Assembly (NCBI GenBank): GCA_026983895.1
Contig: JALSTF010000244.1
Span: 1 to 6,750 of the forward strand
Reading direction: 5' to 3'
Origin: Sulfurovum sp.
GTDB taxonomy: Bacteria; Campylobacterota; Campylobacteria; Campylobacterales; Sulfurovaceae
Length of the DNA: 6,750 nt
Shown here: positions 1 through 5,445 of the stretch, in pieces
Numbering within the stretch: position 1 is the first letter of the stretch
Layout of the letters: each line of letters begins with the position of its first letter
Notes under the pieces: model-generated
Databases searched by the model: none
What the model was told of the DNA's origin: nothing
What the model saw: the letters and a program-made list of their open reading frames with translations, nothing else
Made by a program: the position numbers and the translations under genes

Positions 1-445
1 GAGCAAGGGGAATGCCCTGACAAAAGAGGCTTTCGGCCTGCTCAAATATCTTCGCGGATTTATAGGCAATGTTGAAGGCAAAGATATTTTTAACGGGAAT
101 GTGGATGTGGTCGTCTGTGACGGTTTTACGGGCAATATTCTTTTGAAAACAAGTGAAGGGGTCGTTACGACGGTTTTTGCGTTGATGAAGCAGTATATCC
201 GCAAATCCCTTCCTGCCAAGATCGGTGCATTGATGATGCGCAAGAAAGTGTTTGCCAATATGAAAAGACAGGTGGACAAGGATGAGTATGGCGGTGCACC
301 GCTTCTGGGTGTGGACGGCTGTGCCATTGTTTCACATGGTGCTTCCAATGCCAAAGCGATCAAAAATGCTATTTTCCAGGCGATCCTCTATATGCAGTCG
401 GATGTCAACAATGAGATCGAGAAACTGCTGACAGAAAAAAAATAA
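1..445 (+). CDS. plsX: Phosphate acyltransferase PlsX, 3' end (partial)
   Basis: This is the C-terminal 147 residues of PlsX; the reading frame is open from base 2 and runs off the left edge. PlsX is a peripheral membrane enzyme that converts acyl-ACP plus phosphate to acyl-phosphate, the donor PlsY uses for glycerol-3-phosphate acylation. What I see is the family's C-terminal half: VCDGFTGNILLKTSEGVV (residues about 37-54 of the fragment), followed by GGAPLLGVDGCAIVSHGASN, which matches the conserved (Y)GGAPLLG...SHG segment near the end of PlsX proteins. The gene ends in TAA with a short lysine-rich tail. It precedes fabH, an order common in bacteria, often with rpmF upstream (outside the window). 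A GTG or ATG inside the visible part is not the start, because homology continues to the window edge. Confidence 0.95.
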   Translation, partial: SKGNALTKEAFGLLKYLRGFIGNVEGKDIFNGNVDVVVCDGFTGNILLKTSEGVVTTVFALMKQYIRKSLPAKIGALMMRKKVFANMKRQVDKDEYGGAPLLGVDGCAIVSHGASNAKAIKNAIFQAILYMQSDVNNEIEKLLTEKK

Positions 446-489
446 CCCAAATCCCGAAATAGAAATGCAGCACTCCGCAAAAACATCAC

Positions 490-505
490 CGCACCTGCGG
501 GTGCG
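490..505 (+). repeat. Small GC-rich hairpin after plsX
   Basis: CGCACC (490-495), loop TGCG, GGTGCG (500-505) form a perfect 6-bp stem about 45 bases past the plsX stop. No T-run follows, so it is not a standard intrinsic terminator. It could pause polymerase, protect the plsX 3' end, or be incidental. It lies just ahead of the probable fabH promoter. Confidence 0.4.
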
Positions 506-518
506 ACTTAGAATATTA

Positions 519-527
519 TGGTAAAAT
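519..527 (+). promoter_or_regulatory. Probable fabH promoter (extended -10)
   Basis: TGGTAAAAT fits the extended -10 form TGnTATAAT with one mismatch in the hexamer (TAAAAT, 522-527). It sits in an AT-rich stretch with no recognisable -35 box, as is usual for the housekeeping sigma factor in Campylobacterota. Transcription would start near 534, giving a leader of about 20 bases before the fabH ATG. It suggests fabH can be transcribed independently of plsX, although read-through from plsX is also possible. Confidence 0.5.
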
Positions 528-554
528 ACAGATACTATTTTGCTAAGGATAATC

Positions 555-1580
555 ATGTCGCAAACTAAACAAGTCTACGCTTCCTTCCGTTCTATCGGAG
601 CCTATGTCCCCCCTCAAATATTAAGCAATGAAGATCTCGAGAAGATGGTGGATACGACCGATGAATGGATCGTTAAACGTACAGGTATTAAAGAGAGGCA
701 CATTGCAGCAGATGACGAAGTGACCAGTGATATGGGTACAAAGGCGGCAGAACTCGCGATAGAACGTGCAGGCCTGAAAAAAGAAGAGATCGATCTTGTA
801 CTGTGTGCCACAGTCACACCGGATTATTTCAATATGCCTTCGACGGCCTGTATCATTTCCGACAAGCTTGGTATCCATAATGTCCAGGCCTTTGATATTT
901 CCGCGGCATGCAGCGGTTTTGTCTATCTGCTTTCTCTGGCCAAAGCATTCATCGAGTCGGGTATGAAGAAAAATATTCTGCTCATAGGTGCAGAAAAATT
1001 CTCTTCTATCGTGGATTATACGGACAGAAGTACCTGTATTCTTTTTGGTGACGGTGCGGGGGCGGCAGTGATCTCCGCTACGGAAAACAGGGAAGAAGCC
1101 TTTATAGACATACATGCAAGTGCCGATGGTTCTTATGCGGACTTCCTTGTGACACCGGCACCGGGATCGATCAATCCCGTAAGCCAAAGGGTTATTGACG
1201 AAGGGCTCAACTTTGTACAAATGAAAGGGAACGAAACCTTCAAACTTGCCGTTAAAACACTGACAAAAGATGTCAAAGAGATCCTGAAAAAAAATGAGAT
1301 ACCATCAGAATCTATCCCGCATTTCATTCCGCATCAGGCGAATTACCGTATTATCAAAGCAGTGGGCGATGCATTGAAAATGAAAGAGGAGCAGGTTGTG
1401 GTCACCGTGCACAAGTACGGCAATACTTCGGCTGCTTCCATACCGATGGCTATCAATGATATCTGGGAGTCCGGGAGGTTGAAAAGCGGGGAATTGATGC
1501 TGCTTGATACCTTCGGAGGAGGACTTACCTGGGCGTCTGCGCTGCTTCCTTTCGCAGGAAAAAGCAAAGAAATCGCGTAG
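555..1580 (+). CDS. fabH: Beta-ketoacyl-ACP synthase III (FabH)
   Basis: FabH is a cytosolic thiolase-fold enzyme that starts type II fatty-acid synthesis by condensing acetyl-CoA (or another short acyl-CoA) with malonyl-ACP. The 341-residue product carries the full Cys-His-Asn triad: C119 in DISAACSGF, H260 in PHQANYRI, and N290 in KYGNTSAAS. Other family marks are the N-terminal DEWIVKRTGIKERH (residues 36-49), the FGDGAGA segment (164-170) and the glycine-rich C-terminal DTFGGGLTWA. Its length is slightly above the usual 310-330 residues. I chose the ATG at 555 because AAGGA (545-549) lies 5 bases upstream; the TTG at 540 is in frame but has no such site and would add five unsupported residues. 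The gene follows plsX by 109 bases and precedes a phosphoesterase gene by 39 bases, probably in one transcript with the latter. The acyl-CoA preference cannot be read from the sequence. Confidence 0.97.
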   Translation: MSQTKQVYASFRSIGAYVPPQILSNEDLEKMVDTTDEWIVKRTGIKERHIAADDEVTSDMGTKAAELAIERAGLKKEEIDLVLCATVTPDYFNMPSTACIISDKLGIHNVQAFDISAACSGFVYLLSLAKAFIESGMKKNILLIGAEKFSSIVDYTDRSTCILFGDGAGAAVISATENREEAFIDIHASADGSYADFLVTPAPGSINPVSQRVIDEGLNFVQMKGNETFKLAVKTLTKDVKEILKKNEIPSESIPHFIPHQANYRIIKAVGDALKMKEEQVVVTVHKYGNTSAASIPMAINDIWESGRLKSGELMLLDTFGGGLTWASALLPFAGKSKEIA

Positions 1581-1596
1581 GGTGGGTTTCCCCGCC
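1578..1596 (+). repeat. TAGGGTGGGTT hairpin, copy 1, containing the fabH stop
   Basis: TAG (1578-1580) is the fabH stop codon. It is followed directly by GGTGGG (1581-1586), loop TTTC and CCCGCC (1591-1596), a 6-bp stem with one G-U pair. The first 11 bases, TAGGGTGGGTT, recur exactly at 2427-2437 after the next gene. No T-run follows, and the next gene starts 23 bases later, so it is not an obvious terminator. It may be a REP-like element or a transcript-stabilising hairpin. Confidence 0.5.
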
Positions 1597-1608
1597 AGCA
1601 CAAACAAT

Positions 1609-1613
1609 AAAGG
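1609..1613 (+). promoter_or_regulatory. Ribosome binding site for the GTG start at 1620
   Basis: AAAGG lies 6 bases before GTG at 1620. It supports that GTG as the true start of the phosphoesterase gene, in line with the family's conserved N-terminus MKIAFIGDIVGKPGR. Confidence 0.6.
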
Positions 1614-1619
1614 CAGCCT

Positions 1620-2429
1620 GTGAAGATCGCATTCATTGGAGATATCGTCGGTAAACCCGGGCGCTTGATGATCAAGCGCCATCTTAAACGTCTGCAGCAG
1701 GAACATTTCATCGATTTTACCATTGCCAATTATGAGAATGCCTCACACGGGTTTGGGCTGACCCAAAAGAACTGCGAAGAGCTGCTTGGCTACGGTATCG
1801 ATATGATGAGCGGCGGAAATCACAGTTTTGACAAGAAAGAGATACTCGGCCTGTTCGAGACCCATCCGTTGATACGCCCTGTCAATTATCCTGAAGCAAC
1901 ACCCGGGAACGGGGTGTTCGCAACGATGCTCTTGGGAAAAGAACTGGCAGTGGTCAATCTGATGGGGCATTATACAATGCCGATGGCAGATAATCCTTTT
2001 ACCAGGATCAAAGAGGTCGTGGAGAGACTCAAAAAAGAGGGTGTCAAACATATTGTCATTGATATGCATGCGGAAGCTTCAAGCGAGAAACAAGCTTTGC
2101 TGCATATGCTCAAAAAGGAGGTATCGGCCATCCTTGGGACCCATACCCATGTGGGTACGGACGATCTGCAGATCATCGAAGGGTGCTGCTATGTCACCGA
2201 TGTCGGCCTGACAGGATGCAGGGACGGGGTGATCGGTATGGAGAGCAGTGTACCGATAAAGCGTTTTTTGACAGGCCTTGGCGGACATTTCGATATACCG
2301 GACAAGTGCAGCGCACTTTTTCAAATGATCGTTTTTGAGCTGGATGACGAGGGCCGCTGTGTAGATGCCGAAAAGATCAGGATTTATGACGAGAAGCCGA
2401 AGATCGTGACCCAGGCATGGATCGGGTAG
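1620..2429 (+). CDS. YmdB/TIGR00282-family metallophosphoesterase
   Basis: This 269-residue protein belongs to the cytosolic calcineurin-like phosphoesterases typified by Bacillus subtilis YmdB, a cyclic-nucleotide phosphodiesterase with a di-metal centre that affects biofilm and motility choices. Every expected metal ligand is visible at family-typical positions: D8 (IGDIVGKPGR), E39 (NYENASHG), N67 and H68 (GGNHSFD), H150 (DMHAEASSEKQ), and H175 and H177 (GTHTHVGTDD). The C-terminal half has DVGLTGCRDGVIGME, another family signature. The start is GTG with AAAGG 6 bases upstream. It lies 39 bases after fabH and ends 24 bases from the convergent dnaX 3' end. Pairing with fabH suggests co-expression but does not reveal the substrate. 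The physiological role in Campylobacterota is not known to me, so I assign the family and not a reaction. GNHSFD in place of the more usual GNHTWD is a mild variation that keeps the ligands. Confidence 0.92.
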   Translation: MKIAFIGDIVGKPGRLMIKRHLKRLQQEHFIDFTIANYENASHGFGLTQKNCEELLGYGIDMMSGGNHSFDKKEILGLFETHPLIRPVNYPEATPGNGVFATMLLGKELAVVNLMGHYTMPMADNPFTRIKEVVERLKKEGVKHIVIDMHAEASSEKQALLHMLKKEVSAILGTHTHVGTDDLQIIEGCCYVTDVGLTGCRDGVIGMESSVPIKRFLTGLGGHFDIPDKCSALFQMIVFELDDEGRCVDAEKIRIYDEKPKIVTQAWIG

Positions 2430-2444
2430 GGTGGGTTCACCCAC
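2427..2444 (+). repeat. TAGGGTGGGTT hairpin, copy 2, between convergent genes
   Basis: It begins with TAG (2427-2429), the phosphoesterase stop, and continues into GTGGG (2431-2435), loop TTCA, CCCAC (2440-2444), a perfect 5-bp stem. It fills most of the 24-bp gap between this gene and the convergent dnaX stop. Neither strand has a T-run next to the stem, so terminator function for either gene is possible but weakly supported. It shares its first 11 bases with the hairpin at 1578-1596. Confidence 0.5.
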
Positions 2445-2453
2445 TGCACATAT

Positions 2454-4346
2454 TCAAACATTCCTCTTAATGCGCACTTTTTTGGGGTTCAGAAGCTCCA
2501 TCGCCGCTTTGACCATCGGCTCTTCCAAAAGGACAGAAGGGTCTTTCTCTTTTGCCGCTTCGGTATCACCGGCCTCCGGAGCGATACAGGAGCTTTTCAT
2601 TTCCAGCTCTTCGATCATCGAGCCGCTGTCGGCATCGTTATGGGGAGAGGAAGATTTTTCTGTATCAGCGGCGGATACCTCTGCCGTGGGGGCTTGTGGA
2701 GGATTGTCCGCTACGTCAGTTTTTTTTTTGGCGATGTTGACGATCTTCGTCTCAAAACCGAAGAGTTCTTTGACGAACATATGTATGAGCCCCCACTGGT
2801 TGATGAGCATTTTCTTGTCATCTCCGTCCGCAGCGGAATGCCATGTCAATTTATTGTCCGCAAAGCTTTCAAATTCGATATTTTGTTCAAAACATTTTCC
2901 AAGATCGTAATCACGGTCGTAGATCCTGGAAACAAGTTCTTTGAACTTGTTAGCGTTGAGAGGGGAGGGGGATGTTTCTGTATGTTCTTTTTTTACCGTT
3001 TGGACAGTGTGTTCTGTTTCTTCAGCTTTAGGGTTGGAAGAGGGCACTGCGGTTTCAGAAGAAACTTCTTCTTTCGTTTCTATAGAACTGCTTTCTGTGT
3101 TCTCTGCCTGGGTTACGGCAGCCTCTTTGGAGGGTTCTATGTGCTCACGGCTCCCGGTTTCCTTCTCAGTACTTTTTTCCGGCATCGACGCGATGATCTC
3201 GTCTTCAGTGATGGTGATGACCTCTTTGGGGGCGGAGAGGTCCGGGACCGGCGTGGAAACCATGATCTCACTGACTTCTACCCCTTTCAGCTCTTTTTCC
3301 AGACCGCGTATCATCGTATCTATATCTTTGATATCCAGAGCTTCCATCATTTTGAAAAGGGTAAGGGAAAGTACGAATTCCCCATCACTTCCCAGGGAAA
3401 GAAGATGTTTTGATTCGGCAATGACACGGAAAAAACGTTCGATGATCATAGGGTTGAGTGTTCCGCTGCCGGAAAGAAGAAGTTCTTTAAGATAGAGGGT
3501 CAGTTCATCAAGTATCATCTCTGCTTCGTAGTCGGATGCCAGATCGATGAATGCGAGGATACTGTCAACATCCCGCTTTAGAATATGGTTCAGCAGCGTT
3601 TCAAGCAGACTGGGTTCGATGATACCGAGCATGCCAGTTACGGTCGGCACATCCACGAAATTCTTTGAGTAGACGATGGCCTGGTCGAGCAGCGTCAGGG
3701 AGTCTCTGAGACTGCCGGCACCCGAACGCGCGATGATATCGAGCGCTTCTTTTTCATATCCGATAGTTTCAAGGTTCAATATGTGTTCAAGGTGGCTGAG
3801 GACCAGATTCTGTGGGATCTTTTTGAACCGGAAGTGCTGCGTACGCGAAAGGATGGTCGCCGGCAGTTTCAGCGGGTCGGTCGTGGCCAGGATGAACTTG
3901 ACGAAATCAGGCGGTTCTTCAAGTGTTTTAAGCAGCGCATTAAAGGCTTGTGTGGTCAGCATATGGACTTCGTCTATGATGAATATCTTGTAGCGGGCGG
4001 AGCTTGGTTTGTATTTGGTATGTTCGATGAGGTCCTTGATATCGTCAATCCCGCGGTTGCTTGCCGCATCCATCTCGATGATGTCCATATGGCGGTTCTC
4101 TGCCGCCATTTTGCAGTGGTCACACTCCCCGCACGGATGGGAGCCGGGACCCTTTTCACACAGCAGCGCTTTGGCAAAGATACGTGCGGTGGAAGTCTTT
4201 CCGCTTCCCCTCAGCCCGGAGAAGAGATAGGCGTGGGAGAGCCGGTTGCCGTCGAGTGCAAGAGAGAGTGTCTGAGAGACGGCATCCTGCCCGATAAGAT
4301 CGTCAAAAGTGGCAGGACGGTATTTTCTCGCTAAGGCCAGGGACAC
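2454..4346 (-). CDS. dnaX: DNA polymerase III subunit tau/gamma (DnaX)
   Basis: DnaX is the AAA+ ATPase of the clamp loader, which opens the beta sliding clamp at primer termini; its long form also ties the loader to polymerase and helicase. The 630-residue product opens with LARKYRPATFDDLIGQ. It has Walker A GLRGSGKT (44-51), four zinc-binding cysteines (C63, C72, C75, C78), Walker B IIDEVH (123-128), sensor 1 ATTD (154-157), and sensor 2 GSLRDS (211-216). The usual SRC trigger reads SRT (167-169). After the collar domain (to about 355) comes an acidic Ser/Glu/Thr-rich linker (about 360-463), a folded segment (464-542), a second low-complexity stretch (543-601) and a conserved-looking tail (602-630). 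I chose GTG at 4346 because AGGAG lies 6 bases upstream and the family N-terminus begins here; the frame stays open upstream but shows no homology. An A10 tract at codons 540-543 may produce a shorter form. Confidence 0.96.
   Translation of the reverse strand: MSLALARKYRPATFDDLIGQDAVSQTLSLALDGNRLSHAYLFSGLRGSGKTSTARIFAKALLCEKGPGSHPCGECDHCKMAAENRHMDIIEMDAASNRGIDDIKDLIEHTKYKPSSARYKIFIIDEVHMLTTQAFNALLKTLEEPPDFVKFILATTDPLKLPATILSRTQHFRFKKIPQNLVLSHLEHILNLETIGYEKEALDIIARSGAGSLRDSLTLLDQAIVYSKNFVDVPTVTGMLGIIEPSLLETLLNHILKRDVDSILAFIDLASDYEAEMILDELTLYLKELLLSGSGTLNPMIIERFFRVIAESKHLLSLGSDGEFVLSLTLFKMMEALDIKDIDTMIRGLEKELKGVEVSEIMVSTPVPDLSAPKEVITITEDEIIASMPEKSTEKETGSREHIEPSKEAAVTQAENTESSSIETKEEVSSETAVPSSNPKAEETEHTVQTVKKEHTETSPSPLNANKFKELVSRIYDRDYDLGKCFEQNIEFESFADNKLTWHSAADGDDKKMLINQWGLIHMFVKELFGFETKIVNIAKKKTDVADNPPQAPTAEVSAADTEKSSSPHNDADSGSMIEELEMKSSCIAPEAGDTEAAKEKDPSVLLEEPMVKAAMELLNPKKVRIKRNV
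2720..2729 (-). promoter_or_regulatory. A10 tract in dnaX, possible slippage site
   Basis: Ten consecutive A residues on the dnaX coding strand (ten T on the plus strand) encode K540-K542 and the first base of T543. Gaining one A, or a -1 ribosomal shift, gives one Asn codon and then TGA (2718-2716). Losing one A, or a +1 shift, gives Leu, Thr and then TAG (2713-2711). The products would be 543 or 544 residues instead of 630. In other bacteria the short gamma form of DnaX is made by -1 frameshifting on an A-rich heptamer (E. coli) or by transcriptional slippage on an A9 run (Thermus thermophilus). Use of this tract is inferred; it lies closer to the 3' end than the E. coli site. Confidence 0.5.
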
Positions 4347-4352
4347 AGTGCT

Positions 4353-4357
4353 CTCCT
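4353..4357 (-). promoter_or_regulatory. Ribosome binding site fixing the dnaX GTG start
   Basis: AGGAG read on the minus strand lies 6 bases before the GTG at 4346-4344. It is the best such site near the 5' end, and this is why the start is placed here instead of at the upstream in-frame TTG at 4367 or further out. Confidence 0.65.
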
Positions 4358-4398
4358 CATTTTTCAATCCCCTATTGTAGTTAAATTTTACTTTTGAT

Positions 4399-4407
4399 TG
4401 GTATAAT
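4399..4407 (+). promoter_or_regulatory. Probable promoter of the zinc peptidase gene
   Basis: TGGTATAAT matches the extended -10 consensus in full (TATAAT at 4402-4407; the G at 4400 is preceded by T at 4399). Transcription would start near 4414, giving a leader of about 38 bases before the ATG at 4452. There is no convincing -35 box, which an extended -10 can do without. It lies in the left arm of the inverted repeat. Confidence 0.65.
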
Positions 4408-4431
4408 TGACCCCAAACTATGCATGAGAAA

Positions 4432-4440
4432 ATTATACCA
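4432..4440 (-). promoter_or_regulatory. Probable dnaX promoter
   Basis: On the minus strand this reads TGGTATAAT, again a full extended -10 (TATAAT at 4437-4432). Transcription would start near 4425, giving a leader of about 80 bases before the GTG. Its right edge abuts the ribosome binding site of the peptidase gene (AAGG, 4440-4443). A second, weaker candidate, TACAAT at 4379-4374, would give a much shorter leader. Confidence 0.6.
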
Positions 4441-4443
4441 AGG
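4440..4443 (+). promoter_or_regulatory. Ribosome binding site for the zinc peptidase ATG at 4452
   Basis: AAGG lies 8 bases before ATG 4452. It favours that codon over the in-frame GTG at 4443, which overlaps the site, and over the ATG at 4458, which is slightly too far away. Confidence 0.5.
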
Positions 4444-4451
4444 TGTTGACA

Positions 4452-5333
4452 ATGAGAATGGATAATGAAGAGGAAAGCCGTCATGTAGAGGACCGTCGCG
4501 CCAGTACCGGCAGAGGCGGGGGTGTCGATATGCGGACCATGGTGATGCTCTGGCCGATCATCAGGCCGCTGCTGCGATCCAAATTCGGATGGCTGATCAT
4601 TGGTGCCGGTGTAGCAGCCTATCTGATGGGCTACAACCCGCTCTCACTCCTTGGCATGGGCGGTACTTCTTCCCATCCCGTTAACAAAGCAGAGGATGAA
4701 AAACGTGCTGTTTTCATCAAGAAAGTCCTTAAAAGTACGGAAGATGTATGGACAGATATACTGAGACAGTATGGTATACGTTATACTGAACCGACGATGG
4801 TCCTTTACCGCGGTTATACTCAGAGCGGCTGCGGCGGAGCCCAATCACAGATGGGACCTTTCTACTGCCCGGTGGACAAAAAGGTCTATCTGGATCTTGG
4901 CTTTTTCGATGAATTGGCAAAACGCCACAATGCGCCGGGAGATTTTGCACAGGCTTATGTACTGGCCCATGAGATAGGGCATCATGTCCAGGATATCCAG
5001 GGGATACTTGACAAAGTACAGCGTGCCAAACAAAGCTGGGGCGGCAACAGCAGAAAATCCAATGCGCTTCAGGTAAGGGTGGAGCTGCAGGCGGACTGCT
5101 ATGCTGGTATATGGGGGCATTATGCGCAAAAAAAATTCCATATGCTGGAACCGGGAGATATCGATGAAGCACTGCAGGCTGCATCATCCATAGGCGATGA
5201 TACCCTGCAGAGAGAAGCGACCGGACGTGTGCGGCCCGATGCTTTTACCCATGGCAGCTCTGCACAGCGTGTCAAGTGGTTCACGCGCGGATTCGAGTCG
5301 GGTGATATGCGCCAGTGCAACACGTTTCAATAA
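4452..5333 (+). CDS. ypfJ: YpfJ-type neutral zinc metallopeptidase, membrane-anchored
   Basis: This 293-residue protein matches the 'putative neutral zinc metallopeptidase' family (E. coli YpfJ). The zincin motif HEIGH is at 173-177 (H173, E174 and H177, within LAHEIGHHVQ). The likely third zinc ligand is E211 in VELQADCYAG, placed as in gluzincin-type enzymes. The N-terminus has the family's charged SRHVEDRR (residues 9-16). A hydrophobic segment (about 46-68, WLIIGAGVAAYLMGYNPLSLLG) should act as a single membrane anchor; topology is uncertain and there is no cleavable signal peptide. GCGGAQSQMGPFYCPVDKKVYLDL (127-150) is also family-typical, with two cysteines that might pair if the domain is exported. 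Its substrate is unknown to me, and the symbol rests on family resemblance only. The gene is divergent from dnaX, shares its control region, and appears to be a single-gene unit before leuS. Confidence 0.9.
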   Translation: MRMDNEEESRHVEDRRASTGRGGGVDMRTMVMLWPIIRPLLRSKFGWLIIGAGVAAYLMGYNPLSLLGMGGTSSHPVNKAEDEKRAVFIKKVLKSTEDVWTDILRQYGIRYTEPTMVLYRGYTQSGCGGAQSQMGPFYCPVDKKVYLDLGFFDELAKRHNAPGDFAQAYVLAHEIGHHVQDIQGILDKVQRAKQSWGGNSRKSNALQVRVELQADCYAGIWGHYAQKKFHMLEPGDIDEALQAASSIGDDTLQREATGRVRPDAFTHGSSAQRVKWFTRGFESGDMRQCNTFQ

Positions 5334-5445
5334 GCTGCGCCTATCGAAAAATGAGAAATAAACCATACTGAATGATTTCATTGTGAAAGATTTCTAATTC
5401 ATTAGATATAATTCGTTCAATTTAAAGTATAACAGGACAATCACC
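5334..5445. other. Intergenic region before leuS
   Basis: This is 112 bp of AT-rich sequence. It contains small imperfect structures (AATGA-TT-TCATT at 5371-5382 and GAAA-GA-TTTC at 5385-5394) and the leuS promoter. I see no RNA gene, T-box leader or clear terminator for the peptidase gene. Confidence 0.5.
5407..5412 (+). promoter_or_regulatory. Probable leuS promoter -10 box
   Basis: Perfect TATAAT in an AT-rich stretch, without a clear -35 box. Transcription would start near 5419, leaving a leader of about 27 bases that contains AGGA (5434-5437), 8 bases before the leuS ATG at 5446. Confidence 0.6.

Larger units (their letters stand above)
4398..4441. repeat. 11-bp inverted repeat carrying two opposed -10 elements
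   Basis: TTGGTATAATT (4398-4408) and AATTATACCAA (4431-4441) are exact reverse complements separated by 22 bases. Each arm holds a perfect TGGTATAAT, so the repeat places one extended -10 element on each strand. The two elements face each other. The symmetry could reflect paired promoters alone, or could also be a binding site for a dimeric regulator. Confidence 0.7.

Noticed and set aside
621..1220. 199-codon open frame on the minus strand opposite fabH
   Set aside because: FabH is unmistakable on the plus strand over the whole stretch; the antisense translation shows no recognisable motif.
2662..2720. Possible stem-loop downstream of the A10 tract in the dnaX message (AGCGGA with TCCGCCGCT)
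   Set aside because: The pairing needs a bulge and a loop of about 30 bases. It is too weak to claim as a frameshift-stimulating structure without folding calculations.
2640..3413. 257-codon open frame on the plus strand opposite dnaX
   Set aside because: It lies wholly within dnaX antisense, has no family resemblance, is rich in Phe/Cys/Arg as expected from reading the reverse of Glu/Lys-rich codons, and has no ribosome binding site. The same reasoning removes the plus-strand frames at 2431-2910, 2941-3495, 3676-3993 and 3783-4334.
4347..4484. 46-codon upstream extension of dnaX
   Set aside because: The frame is open, but the extra residues are not DnaX-like, would overlap the divergent peptidase gene and both promoters, and lack a ribosome binding site; AGGAG before the GTG at 4346 is better.
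5371..5394. Small inverted repeats (AATGA-TT-TCATT and GAAA-GA-TTTC) before leuS
   Set aside because: They are too short and AT-rich to stand out from the background of this region. They do not form a T-box or a convincing terminator.
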